A stretch of 64,000 bases of DNA. Source: Cristatella mucedo (taxonomy: Eukaryota; Bryozoa; Phylactolaemata; Cristatellidae). The notes under the pieces are model-generated. The model had not been told where the DNA came from. It made no database searches and saw only the letters and a list, made by a program, of their open reading frames with translations. Each line of letters begins with the position of its first letter. The first letter of the stretch is position 1. A program made the translations under genes and the position numbers. Below, piece by piece: positions 11,451 through 22,320 of the stretch. The stretch spans positions 2,257,501 through 2,321,500 of the forward strand of contig WPIO01000063.1 in the NCBI GenBank assembly GCA_009760855.2. Reading direction: 5' to 3'.

Positions 11451-11794
11451 CTTTATCAATAGCCTCATTTTTTGTCTAGCAGCAGAAGCTTCCTCGGTTT
11501 CATCACTTACAAGTGGCGACAACCCCGGATGAGGCCACCTCAACGGCCTGCTTACCGGCCTCTATAAGCCCCTTTCCGGTCTCTGAAAGTCCCCTTTCCA
11601 GCATCAGCGTCGGCAGCCCCCTTGCGCCACCTGCTAAAGTTTGCCTCTCTGCGCTGTATCTACACTGGTGAGCGTTCTTGGTCGAGGCACACGAGAACTT
11701 GAGGCAACGTCATCAGTTTTCACTGGTTGGGACTGGTGGCTGACAGGAATGGTCCGAGTCTGGGGGGGGGGCCCGGAGGAGGTTCAAAAAATTA

Positions 11795-11935
11795 AATTGA
11801 AATAAAATTAAATATATTTATATAGCACTCTAAGAGAACTTAATCTCTATTCAGGTGCTTCACAAATATATGCCTCAGGGCTCGAGCCCACGACCTCGGC
11901 CAGAGCTTCATAACATAGCTTCATAACATCTGGTG
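11795..11935 (-). mobile_element. SINE-A copy
   Basis: Plus strand shows the reversed tail TATATAGCACTCTAAGAGAA, then GCTTCACAAATATATGCC, then the reversed box B GGGCTCGAGCCCACGACCTC and a truncated tRNA head. AT-rich (TTTAATTT) target DNA at the 3' side. Confidence 0.8.
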
Positions 11936-12354
11936 CTTCATGCGTCCTGTGGTGAGTAACTCTTCGAGCTGCCTTTGGCAACCCAAGGGTCGAGAGCTAT
12001 CTAGCGATAGCAATGAATCAAGCCAGCAAGGTCAAGATGCCTACTTTGCCGGTCCAAGGTCAATTACGATATGCAAGGGCACTCCCGTAACCCCCTTTAC
12101 TTATAGCAAGGTTATTGGGCGTCTAGGCATTTGGCTGGTCTACACAGCGATGTCCTTGCCGTTACACATTAGTCTGGAGCTCTAGAACTTGTGGTTTTCC
12201 CCCCATGAAAAAGAGACCAGGGAAAAAACACTATTAACCGATAGCCGATCGTCAGTTTACAGCCGCAGTCATTGTCTTTTAGCACTGCTTTCCCTCAAGC
12301 ACCGGTTAAAGAGCCGAATGCAGGTACAGACCGGTGAGAGCTTAGCTGCTTTTA

Positions 12355-12432
12355 ATAATAATAGTAAAAATAATGCACCTGATAAAGCGCCCTCAGAGAA
12401 CTCAGTCTCTTTATAGGCGCTTCGTTCAACAA
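12355..12432 (-). mobile_element. LINE-A 3' tail, very short
   Basis: (AAT)n followed by the reversed stem-loop GATAAAGCGCCCTCAGAGAA...CTCTTTATAGGCGCTT. Nearly all of the element upstream is missing. Confidence 0.8.
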
Positions 12433-13009
12433 AGCTTTTTTCTGCGAGCTTGCAATACGAGCCGGTTACAGACAGGCAAATAAGACGAGCAAGAGTAGGA
12501 CCAGCAAACCAGCTAAAGAATGCAGTTGAAAATAACAATATGAATTGAACACTATGAATAACTATAATGATATTTATAATAATACTAATACGAATAAACA
12601 ACGTGAATGCTCGTCCAGCCGTCAGACCACACCCTCCCCCCCCACCGAAGATTTCAGTAGCCTATCGCAAGGGTTGCCCGAGATGTCTTCTCGGCCCCAT
12701 CCGACTTCAGGGTTCAGGGTTCAGACTCCCTGGGGGGGGGCACTCATTCTTGGATTAGGCAGATGACCGACATATGGCTACTAAAAGCTAGAAAATGTTC
12801 ACAGCATGCCGACACGATCGGCACGTGGGAAATCGGTGGGGGTGGTGACTTTTAATGGGGGGGGGTGTCTGATCGCGAGGCCACTTGAAGAGCACTGATA
12901 AGCTCAGCTTGCTCAGGAAGTCTACGCTGGTGCAGCATGGTCGAAGCAGGTGGGCAACCTGTGCGGCAGGGTGCACCCCAAAATACCACCCCCAGTTCAA
13001 GGTACTCCC

Positions 13010-13135
13010 TCTTCGCTACCCAGGTCTTGGGTTTGGGTCCTGCGAAGGACATTCCTTTATTGACCACTGCAAGCTGCGTTGCTGCTAACGCTCTTCTGCT
13101 GCTATTTGATGAGGTTGTTGAATCTGCAAAAACGC
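13010..13135 (+). mobile_element. SINE-B copy, partial
   Basis: Reads GGGTTTGGGTCCTGCGAAGG (box B region, diverged), CATTCCTTTATTGACCACTG, CGCTCTTCTGCTGCTATTTG and GAGGTTGTTGAATCTGC, in the same order as SINE-B. The tRNA-like head is damaged. Confidence 0.65.
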
Positions 13136-13589
13136 CTTGCTGGTGGTGCTGAAAACCGGTGGGAATAAATGAGCTACCTAGGACTGGCCAGCAAGTTGAA
13201 ACCACTATCAAAGGACCGACCAACTATCTAATCCACTTTAATCAGCCACCAGCCTGTGTGTCACTGGACGTTAACAAAGTAGGTCAACTTCCTCTCACGA
13301 ACAACCCAGCAAACCATGCAAGCCAGTGCCCACATTGGCATCCCTTGGCTCGGCTCATCTCATTGTGGCTAGCGTCGAAGTGACATGCTGCTAGGGTAGA
13401 TGCCTTCTCAAAGCCATCATAGCTCGGACAGTCGCGAATCTCTTACTTATTGTCACGGACAGTAGGCAACATTTAGATTGGGTAATGGATAACCAGGAGA
13501 GAATATTAGCATTAATTCCGAACTCGGAGTATGCCTATTGTACTGGTCGCACGAGTACAAAAGAGCTCTTGATCGTGGCTGCCATGGAG

Positions 13590-13995
13590 AACCATAAAAA
13601 TGCCAGACTACGCTGAAAGATGGCCGATAAAATCAGAAAGGCCAGCCACGGCCAACTGTCCATGCTGTCGCTTAGAAGATAATCACTATCACCACTTTAG
13701 TTTCTGTCTCATTACCGGTAAAAGTTGCAACACATTACATCGGGAATTTGGGGCATGCTACATAATTGTACCTTACGCAAGCCATTCAAGGAGGATTAAT
13801 GCAACCAAACGAAACTCCTCAAATAGACCTCTCACATACATCCTATACCAACTTCTCATCCATCCAATAAAAAACACAATACATTTTTTTGCAAATCAGC
13901 CTATTTGCGACTGTTCAGATTTGGTGGCAGAGACCTCTAGCTGGCAGATACCTCAGAATCCCTCTGTACCGACCTGGAGCCCAGAGGGCTGTTGA
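13590..13995 (+). other. Possible remnant of a LINE C-terminal zinc-knuckle region
   Basis: An open frame (13600-13995) contains CPCCRLEDNHYHHFSFC, a Cys-x2-Cys...His...Cys spacing like the zinc knuckle that follows the RT in several non-LTR retrotransposons. I recognise nothing else in the frame, and the region does not resemble LINE-A or LINE-B. It could be chance. Confidence 0.3.
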
Positions 13996-14639
13996 ATTGT
14001 AGCCACATGCCTTTCCTACCTACCCTGTATAACCAAGACGGTATGTAACGATTGACACTGGACCATTACAGACGTCTGATATAAGCCCTTACTAAAGAAA
14101 TGCGGTACATTCATGCAAAGATAGCAGCTTTTCCATACATGAACCCTATCTGAGTGGTACCGCTATGCATGCAATCCCATCTTTCTTAAGAGTGCTGACA
14201 ATAGTATAACAAACGTGTCATTAGTGATGAATGAAAGTAGTGCTAATAAATAAAAATTGACAGCCGACTTTGGACAGATGCGCAAAACTCGTCCAGTATT
14301 GCACCGAGAAGCACGTAAAAGCGATCCGATTCATTACAAGTCGCAAGTTTTTAGATAGCACTGTGAGAACCAAATCTCTATCTAGGCACTTTACAGCTCG
14401 CTGCAAGAGTTGGTGACAAGCAATATACCATGCTTAGACGAGCATGCAAAAGTGCACAAGGCTTATTAGGACCACTGATTAGTAGGAGCCTGGTTAGTTA
14501 ACATGCACTAGCTCATGTATAGGTAAGCATGCAACTCAAAGAGGAACAAAAGAGACAAGTCCAGCGCTGCGAAAGCATAGCTGACCGGAATAGCCACATA
14601 TTTAGTTGAGACTGCAATGATGCAAAGTCAATGTAGGTA

Positions 14640-14815
14640 AAAAAAATAGCTGATTTAACAGCCTCATTTTGTACATTGACAGAAGAGCCTTGACGGCTAT
14701 CACCACCGTTTGCAGTGGCGATAAAGGATCGCCCACCGCAGGACTCGAACCCACGACCTCGGGGCCGAGGTTGTGAAAAGCAACCGCCTTACCTAGTGAG
14801 CCATTACCTAAAGCA
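14640..14815 (-). mobile_element. SINE-B copy nested in LINE-A
   Basis: Well preserved: reversed 3' end AGCTGATTTAACAGCCTCAT, reversed box B GGACTCGAACCCACGACCTC, and head ending CCTTACCTAGTGAGCCATTA. Confidence 0.88.
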
Positions 14816-15338
14816 AGCTCCATACTTCCATTGCATGCAACCTGAAAGCCCGATCAAAAACAGATTTCAATTCTATTTGAGGAACAGCATGACGACTTGC
14901 AGTCCAGAAGCTGGTGGTGCGAGAGGACCGTGAAAGAGGACGTCGGACTGATAGGCCAGCACAAGCCAAAGAAGCGACTTCTAGGGCACTGAGAGGATCT
15001 AGAAGTCGCTGAGATGCTTGACAGGGAGCCAGCGAAGCTCAGACAGAAGTGATGTCACATCATAGTAGCCATACTATCGACGACAGACCAGAGGAGCTGC
15101 TGAGTTTGCACCAGCTGCAGACGATTAAGCGAATCGGCCAGGAGTCGTGAATTTAACTAACCTAGATGCGAAATAAAAAACGCGTGGAACTAGTTTGGCT
15201 GTCGTACTCTTGTCTAAGCTAGCCTTAATTCAAATGTGCAAATTTTGCCCATGCAGACAGCAAGGTACACATCGGAGTCGAATGCTGAGCAAAGCTGAGA
15301 AGGGTCAAAGGGCAGGTAGAGCTAAGTGCCATCGGCAT

Positions 15339-15433
15339 TTCCCTTTGCAGCAAATGTAAAGCGCCTAGAAAGAGATTAAGTTCTCTGAGGGCGCTTTATC
15401 AAGTGCATTATTATTATTATTATTATTATTATT
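15339..15433 (+). mobile_element. Minimal LINE-A insertion (stem-loop plus (ATT)n only)
   Basis: Only the last 95 bp of LINE-A: TTCCCTTTGCAGCAAATGTA, the stem-loop AGCGCCTAGAAAGAGATTAA...GGGCGCTTTATC and (ATT)n. The host LINE reads GTGCCATCGGCAT on the left and AGACGTACAAACC on the right, matching the uninterrupted order in other copies, so the insertion edges are exact to a base or two. Confidence 0.88.
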
Positions 15434-15639
15434 ATAGACGTACAAACCAAGATCTTTATTGACGAGAACCTTGGCCAAAGAAAGTAAGTAGCCAGTGAAA
15501 AGAAGGAGGACCTAACACTGAACCTTGAGGTAACCCATACTTGTAAGGTCTCCCCGGATGACCAACAGCCATTTACATCCACACTCGGACAGCTCTAAGT
15601 GAGCTTTGCAGTGATACCTAAACGTAAGGTAAAGTAAAG

Positions 15640-15790
15640 ATTAGCTGATCAAATAGCCTCATTTATATAGCAGCTGAAGAGACTTAACGGCTATTAATAC
15701 TGCTTGCAATGAGCAATTGAGGCTTGCAATTGGCAATACAGGTTCGCTTGCTACAGGAGTCAAACCCAAAATATGGGTGATGAAGTGCCA
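15640..15790 (-). mobile_element. SINE-B copy, diverged, nested in LINE-A
   Basis: Reversed 3' end TTAGCTGATCAAATAGCCTC, then TTATATAGCAGCTGAAGAGA and a poor reversed box B (CAGGAGTCAAACCCAAAATA). Older than the copy at 14640. Confidence 0.7.
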
Positions 15791-16239
15791 GTGTCACGAA
15801 CCGTTCAAAAGGCTATCGTGATCAATTGAGTCAAATATGATCTAGCAGAACTATCAGAGAGGCCCTACCTGATTGACATCGTATAGAATGTTACTGCAAA
15901 CCAGCAGCAGGGAAGTTTACGGGAATAGTTAGCTGCAAATCCCGGTCAAACCTTGCTAGCAAAATCTCAAGAACTGAAGAATTTGTTTAGCTGTTGGATC
16001 ACCACTCATTCAAGTGTCCTGGATAAGAATGGCAGGAGGGAGACTGGATGAACGTTACTTAAATACCGATGAATTAAGGTCGCCTTTTTAATGAGAGATC
16101 TAGCCTAGCTACGGCTGTTTTCTGAGGGGCATTGACTTCAAACGTTAGCGAGACATACCTGAATTTACAATATTTGTTAGGGTGGGCAGCAACAAGTCTA
16201 TTCACCTATAAGGAGAACTATTGGGACAGGGATTCACTA

Positions 16240-16345
16240 ACCATTCTATTGTGTTTCCTTTGCAGCATATGTAAAGCACCTAGAAAGAGATTGAGTTCTC
16301 TGGGGGTGCTTTATTGATTGTGTTACTATTATTATTATTATTATT
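16240..16345 (+). mobile_element. LINE-A 3' tail
   Basis: TTCCTTTGCAGCATATGTAA followed by the stem-loop AGCACCTAGAAAGAGATTGA...GGGTGCTTTAT and (ATT)n. In the stem, both sides of the outer pairs have changed (AGCACC with GGGTGCT), so pairing is kept. Confidence 0.85.
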
Positions 16346-16421
16346 CTGAGGACTAGTGGTCGTTTTAGCATGGGAGACAAATTTAGTGACGAGCTCAGTA
16401 GAGACAGGCATGAAGAAGGGG

Positions 16422-16424
<3 letters not shown>

Positions 16425-16488
<64 letters not shown>
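16425..16488. repeat. (GA)n microsatellite
   Basis: About 32 uninterrupted GA units. Confidence 0.97.
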
Positions 16489-16494
<6 letters not shown>

Positions 16495-17137
16495 GGGTGG
16501 TCTGGTGCTGCAGTAGTCATGCAGGGATGACAGTGAGGGTATGGAGCTGCTGATTCATTCGGTGTAATAACCTGGACATAATTCGATACCAACACTGGCA
16601 CCAGCAGCAGCAGTAGACGTTGACAGAGCAGACACGATTAAGCTCACAGCATGACAGTTAGCTTCTCCCAAAAGAACTAGACGGCAGAAAGAGGCAGTGC
16701 CAACGAGCAAAAGTACACAGAGCTCGGTTTCTCATGAATTTCCTGGTGGATCCAGCTGTTCGAAATTAAGCCTGGGGCCAACGGGAAGTCTCTTCAAGTC
16801 TGCAGTCAACAATTTGTTATCTCAACAATCTGTTTCACGCTAGGGAGCTGGCAGCCAGGGACCCATAATCTGGGCTCAGGCAGGACCAACGGCAGCCTTG
16901 CTAGTCGTCATATCGATTCTTCGGTTCCACCATCGGCACATCGGCTGCTAGATGCTCCAAATCAGGTGGCCACGAACTCTTACAGAAGACCTATAGGCAC
17001 TGCTGCTGTAGCAGCACGTCCGTAAAGCCTGCAGGCTGAGTTACTGTGACACCCCTTCTCTCACTCTCTTCCTCTCACCATAGGTGAGAATAGCGTGGCT
17101 CTGCCCAAAGCTTTAGCCTTCAATCTCCACTTGCAAC

Positions 17138-17180
17138 CTAAAAATTAGCTGATTCAGCACCCTCATTCACATACTTGCCT
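17138..17180 (-). repeat. SINE-B 3' end fragment
   Basis: Plus strand reads AAATTAGCTGATTCAGCACC-CTCATTCACATA, the reversed SINE-B 3' end. The body is missing. Confidence 0.5.
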
Positions 17181-18689
17181 GCTAGAATCTTACCTAGAAT
17201 GCACTCAGACAGCAGCTGTGCTCCGTCTGGAGCAGAAGCCGAGCACGAGGAGTCAAGGACGTATGAAGCAGCATTTTGAGCAAGGGCAAAACACTCAAAC
17301 ACAACGCCCGGCTCGTTAAGGGTTAAGGTCGTCGGTGCTGGAAGGAACATTTTTTTTAACGTTATATTCAAGACCAAAGGCTGTTGCTTAGGCCATTTAC
17401 TGCTCCTATTGCGCAGGCCAGGCGACATCGAGAGAAGATTTGGGCCAGACTGTTGAAAAGCTGGAGCTGGAGCAGCAGCAGCAGCAGCACACAACCAAAG
17501 GCCAAGCATGCAAGCCAGCTGGATCCCTCATGCACAGAGTGTCACTTCCACCAGCAGCTTGCAAGATAGGCCACCGTGCTGTTGTGAGGGGGAGGCTCGA
17601 GGTCAGGGTCAGTAGCACAGGACATTTGTAGTCAGCTGTTAGCCACCAGAACTGGTGCCTCACCGCCGGCCGCTGGCCTGGCATGTGAAGCTAGTTTCTG
17701 GATCAGGTGCTACCGGAAGGCCCTACCCTCAGCCGGCATGCCAAGCGTAATTTGATACAAAGCTAAGCAAGCAGGTCCATCTCTGAGGAGAGGCTACAGG
17801 CAGGAGCTACCAGCCGACTCATTCATTCACAGCATGCAGGACGATGGGTTCGGTGTTTGGCTCCAGTTATGCACAAGCTCAGCCAGCCAAAGATACTCAC
17901 CTCAGATTCTCGCTAAACAAGAAAAAACCATGACCAATGTGACAACCATGACAATGGTTGCTGCAAGGGTATCACCATTAGCACAAACGACAACTGTCCC
18001 GACAAAAAAGATTCATAATAAAATGTGCATGCCCACCAGATGTAGCGTTATTGTCACCAGCTGAGCACGAAATGAGCGGCTAGCTTTTTAATTTGTGCTT
18101 TATTTATGCTCATGTTTTTTCTAAGCTTCATAGCCGGTTAGATCAAGTGCACCGCTGATGGGCCTATTGTACGGTGACGAAAGGCAGAAGCATTCGGCTT
18201 GCACTTAAGTCAGCGCGACCTGTTTAATTCCGTTCCATCCCGGGTGATTTGGCTGCAGCCGGTGGTGATGCCACAAGTAGCTCATGCTCTCGGCTTAATC
18301 ATGTCGCCACAATGAATAATGCTGCGACAATGCGAGCAGCCACCGCGACAGACGAGCTGTAAGGGAGTTCAGATATCGGCACGCGAAGTGCTTTGATGGT
18401 TCGCTAAGACCTTTTGTGCAGACCAAGCATGTCATACGGCCTTTGCAGCTGCATATTCATGCGGGAGGCAGTTCCGGGCCTGCTTGGAAGGGCTAGCAGC
18501 CACGTTAGAAGCAAAGTCGGCAATGCGTACCTGGCAGGCACGACCATGCCCGGACTCATGCTCGAAGACACTACTCACGGTTACACCTGTATGCCAACCA
18601 AAAAGACAAAAACTGAACCGAATTTCTTATTGAGGCTGCAGTAGTGGTAGCGAACCCCGAAGCATGGCCTAGCGATGCGGCTGCAGTAC

Positions 18690-18760
18690 GATGTATGCCA
18701 GCCGATGCATGCCAATGTATGCTCATGTATGCAAGCCGATGTATGCCAACGCTCAATCGC
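18690..18760. repeat. Degenerate short tandem repeat
   Basis: Five imperfect units around (CC)GATGTATGCCAA in about 65 bp (GATGTATGCCAG, GATGCATGCCAA, TGTATGCTCA, TGTATGCAAG, GATGTATGCCAA). Nothing else recognised nearby. Confidence 0.6.
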
Positions 18761-19469
18761 TCTCTCCCTTCTTCCTTCCGGATTTCTGGAGCTGAGCATT
18801 ATTCTTTACTTTAGCTGCTAACAATTGAGCAAGGATTGCCAATAGATTGCTGTGTCTTATCCGTGTCACTGCCATCACCTTCTCTGTCGATCACGTTCGG
18901 CCGACTAGATTTCGTAATGGATGGACTACCAACACGAGATCGTCAGCAAGTACAAGCAAGAGGGACCACTTGCTTTGCTAAGTTTAAATAACCAGTGCTC
19001 ATTATCTTCGGGGTGGGGGAGGAACAAGCCCAACTGTTTCGCGAAGTCATTTAAATGCAGGGCAGGGCTTAAATTTGTCACTTCGGTCACAACTTTGGAA
19101 AAGTAGTGATATGAAACCGGGGGCCGGCCTGTGAGTCAGCATGATAGCTAACCGACGAGGGAGGACGAAAGGCAATGAAAGCGAACTCGGTTCTCGTGGC
19201 ACCGGCGGCTACGGCTAAGCAGGTTGCCAAGAGGGGGCTGGCGGTCATACCAAGCAAAGAGCTAGGATTAAAAATGCAAATATGCCATGCAAATATGACG
19301 ACTGGTTCACAGGAGTAGGCAGTTGCACGACTCGATCTTGTACTGTCTTACAGAAGCATGGTTCTAGATCCGATCTTATAGCACAGCCGCTAGCCAGCAT
19401 GCCTACTCGTCTCTCCCAGTCCGTCTATATGTATATAATGCATTTGTATGTGCTCGTCTTACACCTGGT

Positions 19470-19730
19470 GCACTCTCTCTCTCTCTTTCTCTGTCTGTCT
19501 GTCTGTCTGTCTCTGTCTCTCTCCATCTCTCTCTCTCTCTCTCCCCCTCTCTTCTCCACTCTCTTTCCCTTTCTCTACCCTCTCCATATTTTTTATTCAC
19601 TTTGCTCTCTCTCTCACAACTCTTTTTCCTCCTTCTCTCTCTACTATATGTTCACTCTTTCTCTCTCGCGCGTGCTTGAGCTCTTCGCTATTTCTCTCAT
19701 CCTTTCTCCAATTTTCTCCCAAATGTCTTC
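19470..19730. repeat. Pyrimidine-rich (TC)n-derived low-complexity tract
   Basis: Interrupted TCTC/TGTC repeats. The open frame across it (19282-19830) is an artefact of the composition. Confidence 0.85.
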
Positions 19731-20074
19731 CTGCTCCTCCCAATGGCTAGAGCTCAGACTTACCACAAGCCCAGTCACCAATTTGTTCAACTCCAAACCG
19801 ATGTCTGAAATCGTACACCTGAGACTCTAGAATCCATTAACCTGGCGATTTAAGAGCACACTTTATGAGGTCGGTCGCAGCAGCTGGTTGCAATTTGAGA
19901 AGCTGCAAAGGAGGGCAGGCAACTGCACCCAGAGTCCCAGTATTAATTGATGAGCTACCTGACTCATTAAAGCCTACCAGCAGCTCGGGCAGGCGGCCGA
20001 TGTCTGCCACTGTCACGTGGACTCCAGCCTAGCCAAGTGCTAACCAGGTAAAGCTCAAGGTAAAGGCAAGCTGA

Positions 20075-20138
20075 CTAAGCAGGCTCGTTTGTATAGCGGT
20101 AGAAGAGCTCCAGCGGCTATCACTCTCGGCTATCAATT
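20075..20138 (-). repeat. SINE-B 3' half fragment
   Basis: CTGACTAAGCAGGCTCGTTT, GTATAGCGGTAGAAGAGCTC and CAGCGGCTATCACTC follow the reversed SINE-B 3' half. Confidence 0.6.
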
Positions 20139-20140
20139 AA

Positions 20141-20169
20141 GTACATTGGGCACCACGTGCCCAATGTAC
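20141..20169. repeat. Perfect 13-bp inverted repeat with 3-bp spacer
   Basis: GTACATTGGGCAC (20141-20153), spacer CAC, GTGCCCAATGTAC (20157-20169), followed by a G run. No element ends are evident. Confidence 0.9.
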
Positions 20170-20439
20170 AGGGGGGGGCAGGAAACCGGCAAGGGGACAT
20201 CCACCATAACCTGCCGAACACTACACGCCTATTCGCCGTCACCTGGGTAGAAAGAGAATTTCAAGCAGTCCTGCGAGGAGCAGAGCACTGCAGTAGTCAG
20301 AATGGACGAGCATTAAAGAAGATAACTCGCTACTCCGAGGAGGGGGAGTACATCAGCCACCACCCCCACCCACCTACCCACCCACCATGCCGCGGGGTCT
20401 CTGCATAAGCAAGCCAGCCATTCACTCAAACCGCCGAGC

Positions 20440-22320
20440 TGCCGCCGCCTCGACTCGGCAGTCGCACAAAAGACTTGCCATTTTCAATGAGAGCGCGAGC
20501 TACGCCGAGCGGGAAGAAAGGGCTGCGCCCCGAGGTTGTTTGACTTCTGGCAGTCCAGGCGTGCATTGCGTTTCGTGTCGGCCGGCGCGAAGCTTGCAGA
20601 GCACTGGGTGATACGAGAGCGCGAGCGGACGGAGTCTGAGTCTGTCAAAAACGTCAGTCTGCCGCTTAGCGCGATGCTCCTAGCGGTGGTGCCTCGGGAC
20701 CCGGGCCGGGCACCTGCGGACAGCGAGCGAGAGCGCATTTAGCGAACCGGGGCGGGGGGGGGGGGTGACGCTCGTCAGATCTGCAGGAACGGTGCGAGCT
20801 CACGAGCGCGCCGCCGCTGCTGCTTGACCAGCTCTCGCCCGCCTCGCCGGCGCCGACAGCTCAGTCACTCTTACCGAGTCAGCTTTCTTGGCCAACTTCC
20901 ACGCCCCTGTATTGTCGTTGATGTATCTGGTCACCTTGTCGACCATAACTTGAGCGACACCAGCGTAGTCTGTCATGGCTTGAGTCGGCAGCGGGCGCAC
21001 CTGCTGGCAGAGGACTGCAGCAGAGGCAGGAAGGAAGAGCGGCGGGGACGGCGGCGGCGCGCTGCCGACGGCCACTCGGGAGAGCAGCTGGCCACGCTGA
21101 GCCACGAACAGCAATCCCGTTATAAGGGCCAAGGGGTTATTTCCGGGACCGCGCCACGAATCAGAGGCCGTCCCACAAGCCGGCTGGCCGGCTGGCCTGA
21201 GGCGGTACCCTCAGGCCCGAGGCCATCTCGCCGGCGCCTGGCTCCTGGCTCGGGCTACCAGCCGACTTTTATCTACACGGGCAGCAGCGCGAGTTGCTAT
21301 CTCGGAGCGCTATCTCGCAAGAGAAACGCCGCGCGCGCCAGCGGCTTTCGAATAGGCTCGGCTGCCGCTAGGCAGCCGGCCGGCAATCTCGGCAGAAGCG
21401 CCAGCACTCAGGTCAGCGATCTACGCAAGCTCGGAAACGCCCATCGCTGCTCGGGCGCACAGCTCTCTCTCTCTCACCGGGTGGCTCCAATCATCCGACT
21501 CGGCGAGCCGGTACCTAGGTGTATCCCCTCTGAGCGGCCTCAACTACCGACGGTAGGATATGCGGTTGGGTAGGAGTTGAAGGGACGGTGATTTGGGGTG
21601 GGGGTGGCGGCAACGCCAGCGATCGCTACTGGTCGAGGAAGCAGCGACGGGCGTCCGCCGGTCGGTCGGCCCAGCGCGCCCCAGCTCTGCACTTTGAGCC
21701 CGCCGCCCAAGTATCGTGCGGCGACGGCCCGAGCCACAGCCGCCGTCCGTCGCTCTGCTAACCGATGCCGGCGGCTGCCAGGAATCAGAGCCGGCAGGCT
21801 TTCCGGTCGTGGCGTAGCTCTGTGCGTGGGTTCGCGGCAAGTGGCTGGCGAAGGGGACTGGCTGGCCTTGGCGACAGCGGCGGGTGCCACGAGCAATCTC
21901 GAGGACGGGAGCCTCGCTCGCTCTGTCTCACCAAAGGAAAAAGCGTGGGGGAGGGGTCCTAAATCCAGCTAGTAGAGATCCGTCAACATCCGGCTTTTCG
22001 CCCTGCTCCTTGGAGCTGCCTCGGTTGAAGACGTATCCGAGCTGCCTGTAATGTAATCTGCTTGATCTCCAACCACTGTCCTAATTAACCAAGCAGACAT
22101 TGCCAAAACATCGCTACTAGTATTGAATTATGCTGGGTTAGCTCTTCATGTCTACCTACGCGAGGCCGCCCCCCCCCTCCGCCTCCTCGGCGGGCGGCAG
22201 GCAAGGCCGCAGATGCTGACCGGGCAGGCCAGCAGGCCCTGCCCATTGGCCCCCTCCCCCGGCCATCGGCCCCTTCCCCCGGCCATCGGCCGCTCAGCTC
22301 AACTCATACGCGTCTGTGCA
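20440..22320. promoter_or_regulatory. CpG island over STARD-like exon 1
   Basis: GC-rich, CpG-dense block (GCGCGAGC, CCGGGCCGGGC, GGCGGGGGG and similar) covering exon 1 and about 1.3 kb upstream of it on the minus strand. This is the usual form of a housekeeping-type promoter in methylated genomes. A TTATAA at about 21121-21126 lies about 150 bp upstream of the ATG, but I would not call it a functional TATA box. Long open frames on both strands (for example 20824-21573) follow from the base composition and lack recognisable domains. A 20-bp unit GGCCCCTTCCCCCGGCCATC is duplicated at about 22247-22286. Confidence 0.7.
20875..20976 (-). CDS. STARD5: STARD5-like START-domain protein, exon 1 (start codon)
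   Basis: First coding exon of the START lipid-transfer gene. From ATG at 20976 (context GCCATGA, purine at -3) it gives 34 codons, MTDYAGVAQV to KKADS, ending in phase 0 at donor GTAAGA (20874-20869). The pattern VDKVTRYINDNTGAWKLAKK matches the N-terminal helix and W-K of STARD4 and STARD5 ([AM]...K[ML].[QR]Y..D..[GD].W[KR]). The frame stays open upstream to an ATG at 21132, but that part is proline/alanine-rich 5'-UTR-like sequence with no family match, so the shorter start is preferred. It is in the middle of a CpG island, as expected for a promoter-proximal exon. Exons 1 to 3 give the first 98 of an expected 210 or so residues. Confidence 0.83.

Larger units (their letters stand above)
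14345..16425 (-). mobile_element. Old LINE-A-related copy with at least four nested insertions
   Basis: A diverged minus-strand LINE-A relative starts with the reversed 3' end (AAATCTCTATCTAGGCACTT at about 14372), resumes at about 14880 with thumb-region sequence (GTTTGCACCAGCTGCAGACG) and continues through the RT core. It is interrupted by SINE-B at 14640-14815, by a 95-bp LINE-A tail at 15339-15433, by SINE-B at 15640-15790 and by a LINE-A tail at about 16240-16345. The flanks resume in register after each insertion. The copy fades into the (GA)n tract at 16425. Confidence 0.75.
6107..20874 (-). other. Intron 1 of the STARD-like gene
   Basis: About 14.8 kb, phase 0, donor GTAAGA next to exon 1 and acceptor at 6107-6108. 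It is filled with LINE-A, LINE-B and SINE copies listed separately. Stretches with nothing recognised are 6110-6960, 7600-8270, 10340-10740, 11450-11790, 12430-13010 and most of 17180-20070. Confidence 0.75.

Noticed and set aside
17138-17509. 123-codon minus-strand frame with an Ala run
   Set aside because: CAG-repeat-derived Ala run joined to a SINE-B remnant; no domain and no match to the STARD gene.
17884-17935. A micro-exon on the minus strand (acceptor TTTTTTCTTGTTTAG, 12 bp, donor GTGAGT)
   Set aside because: Considered as STARD exon 2, but 12 bp does not give the required phase 2 end and carries no family residues; the exon at 6057-6106 fits fully.
20824-21573. 249-codon plus-strand frame
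   Set aside because: Antisense to STARD-like exon 1 in a CpG island; no recognisable domain, low-complexity Arg/Ser/Pro composition.
21540-21972. Frames of 118-124 codons on both strands
   Set aside because: Same compositional effect within the CpG island.
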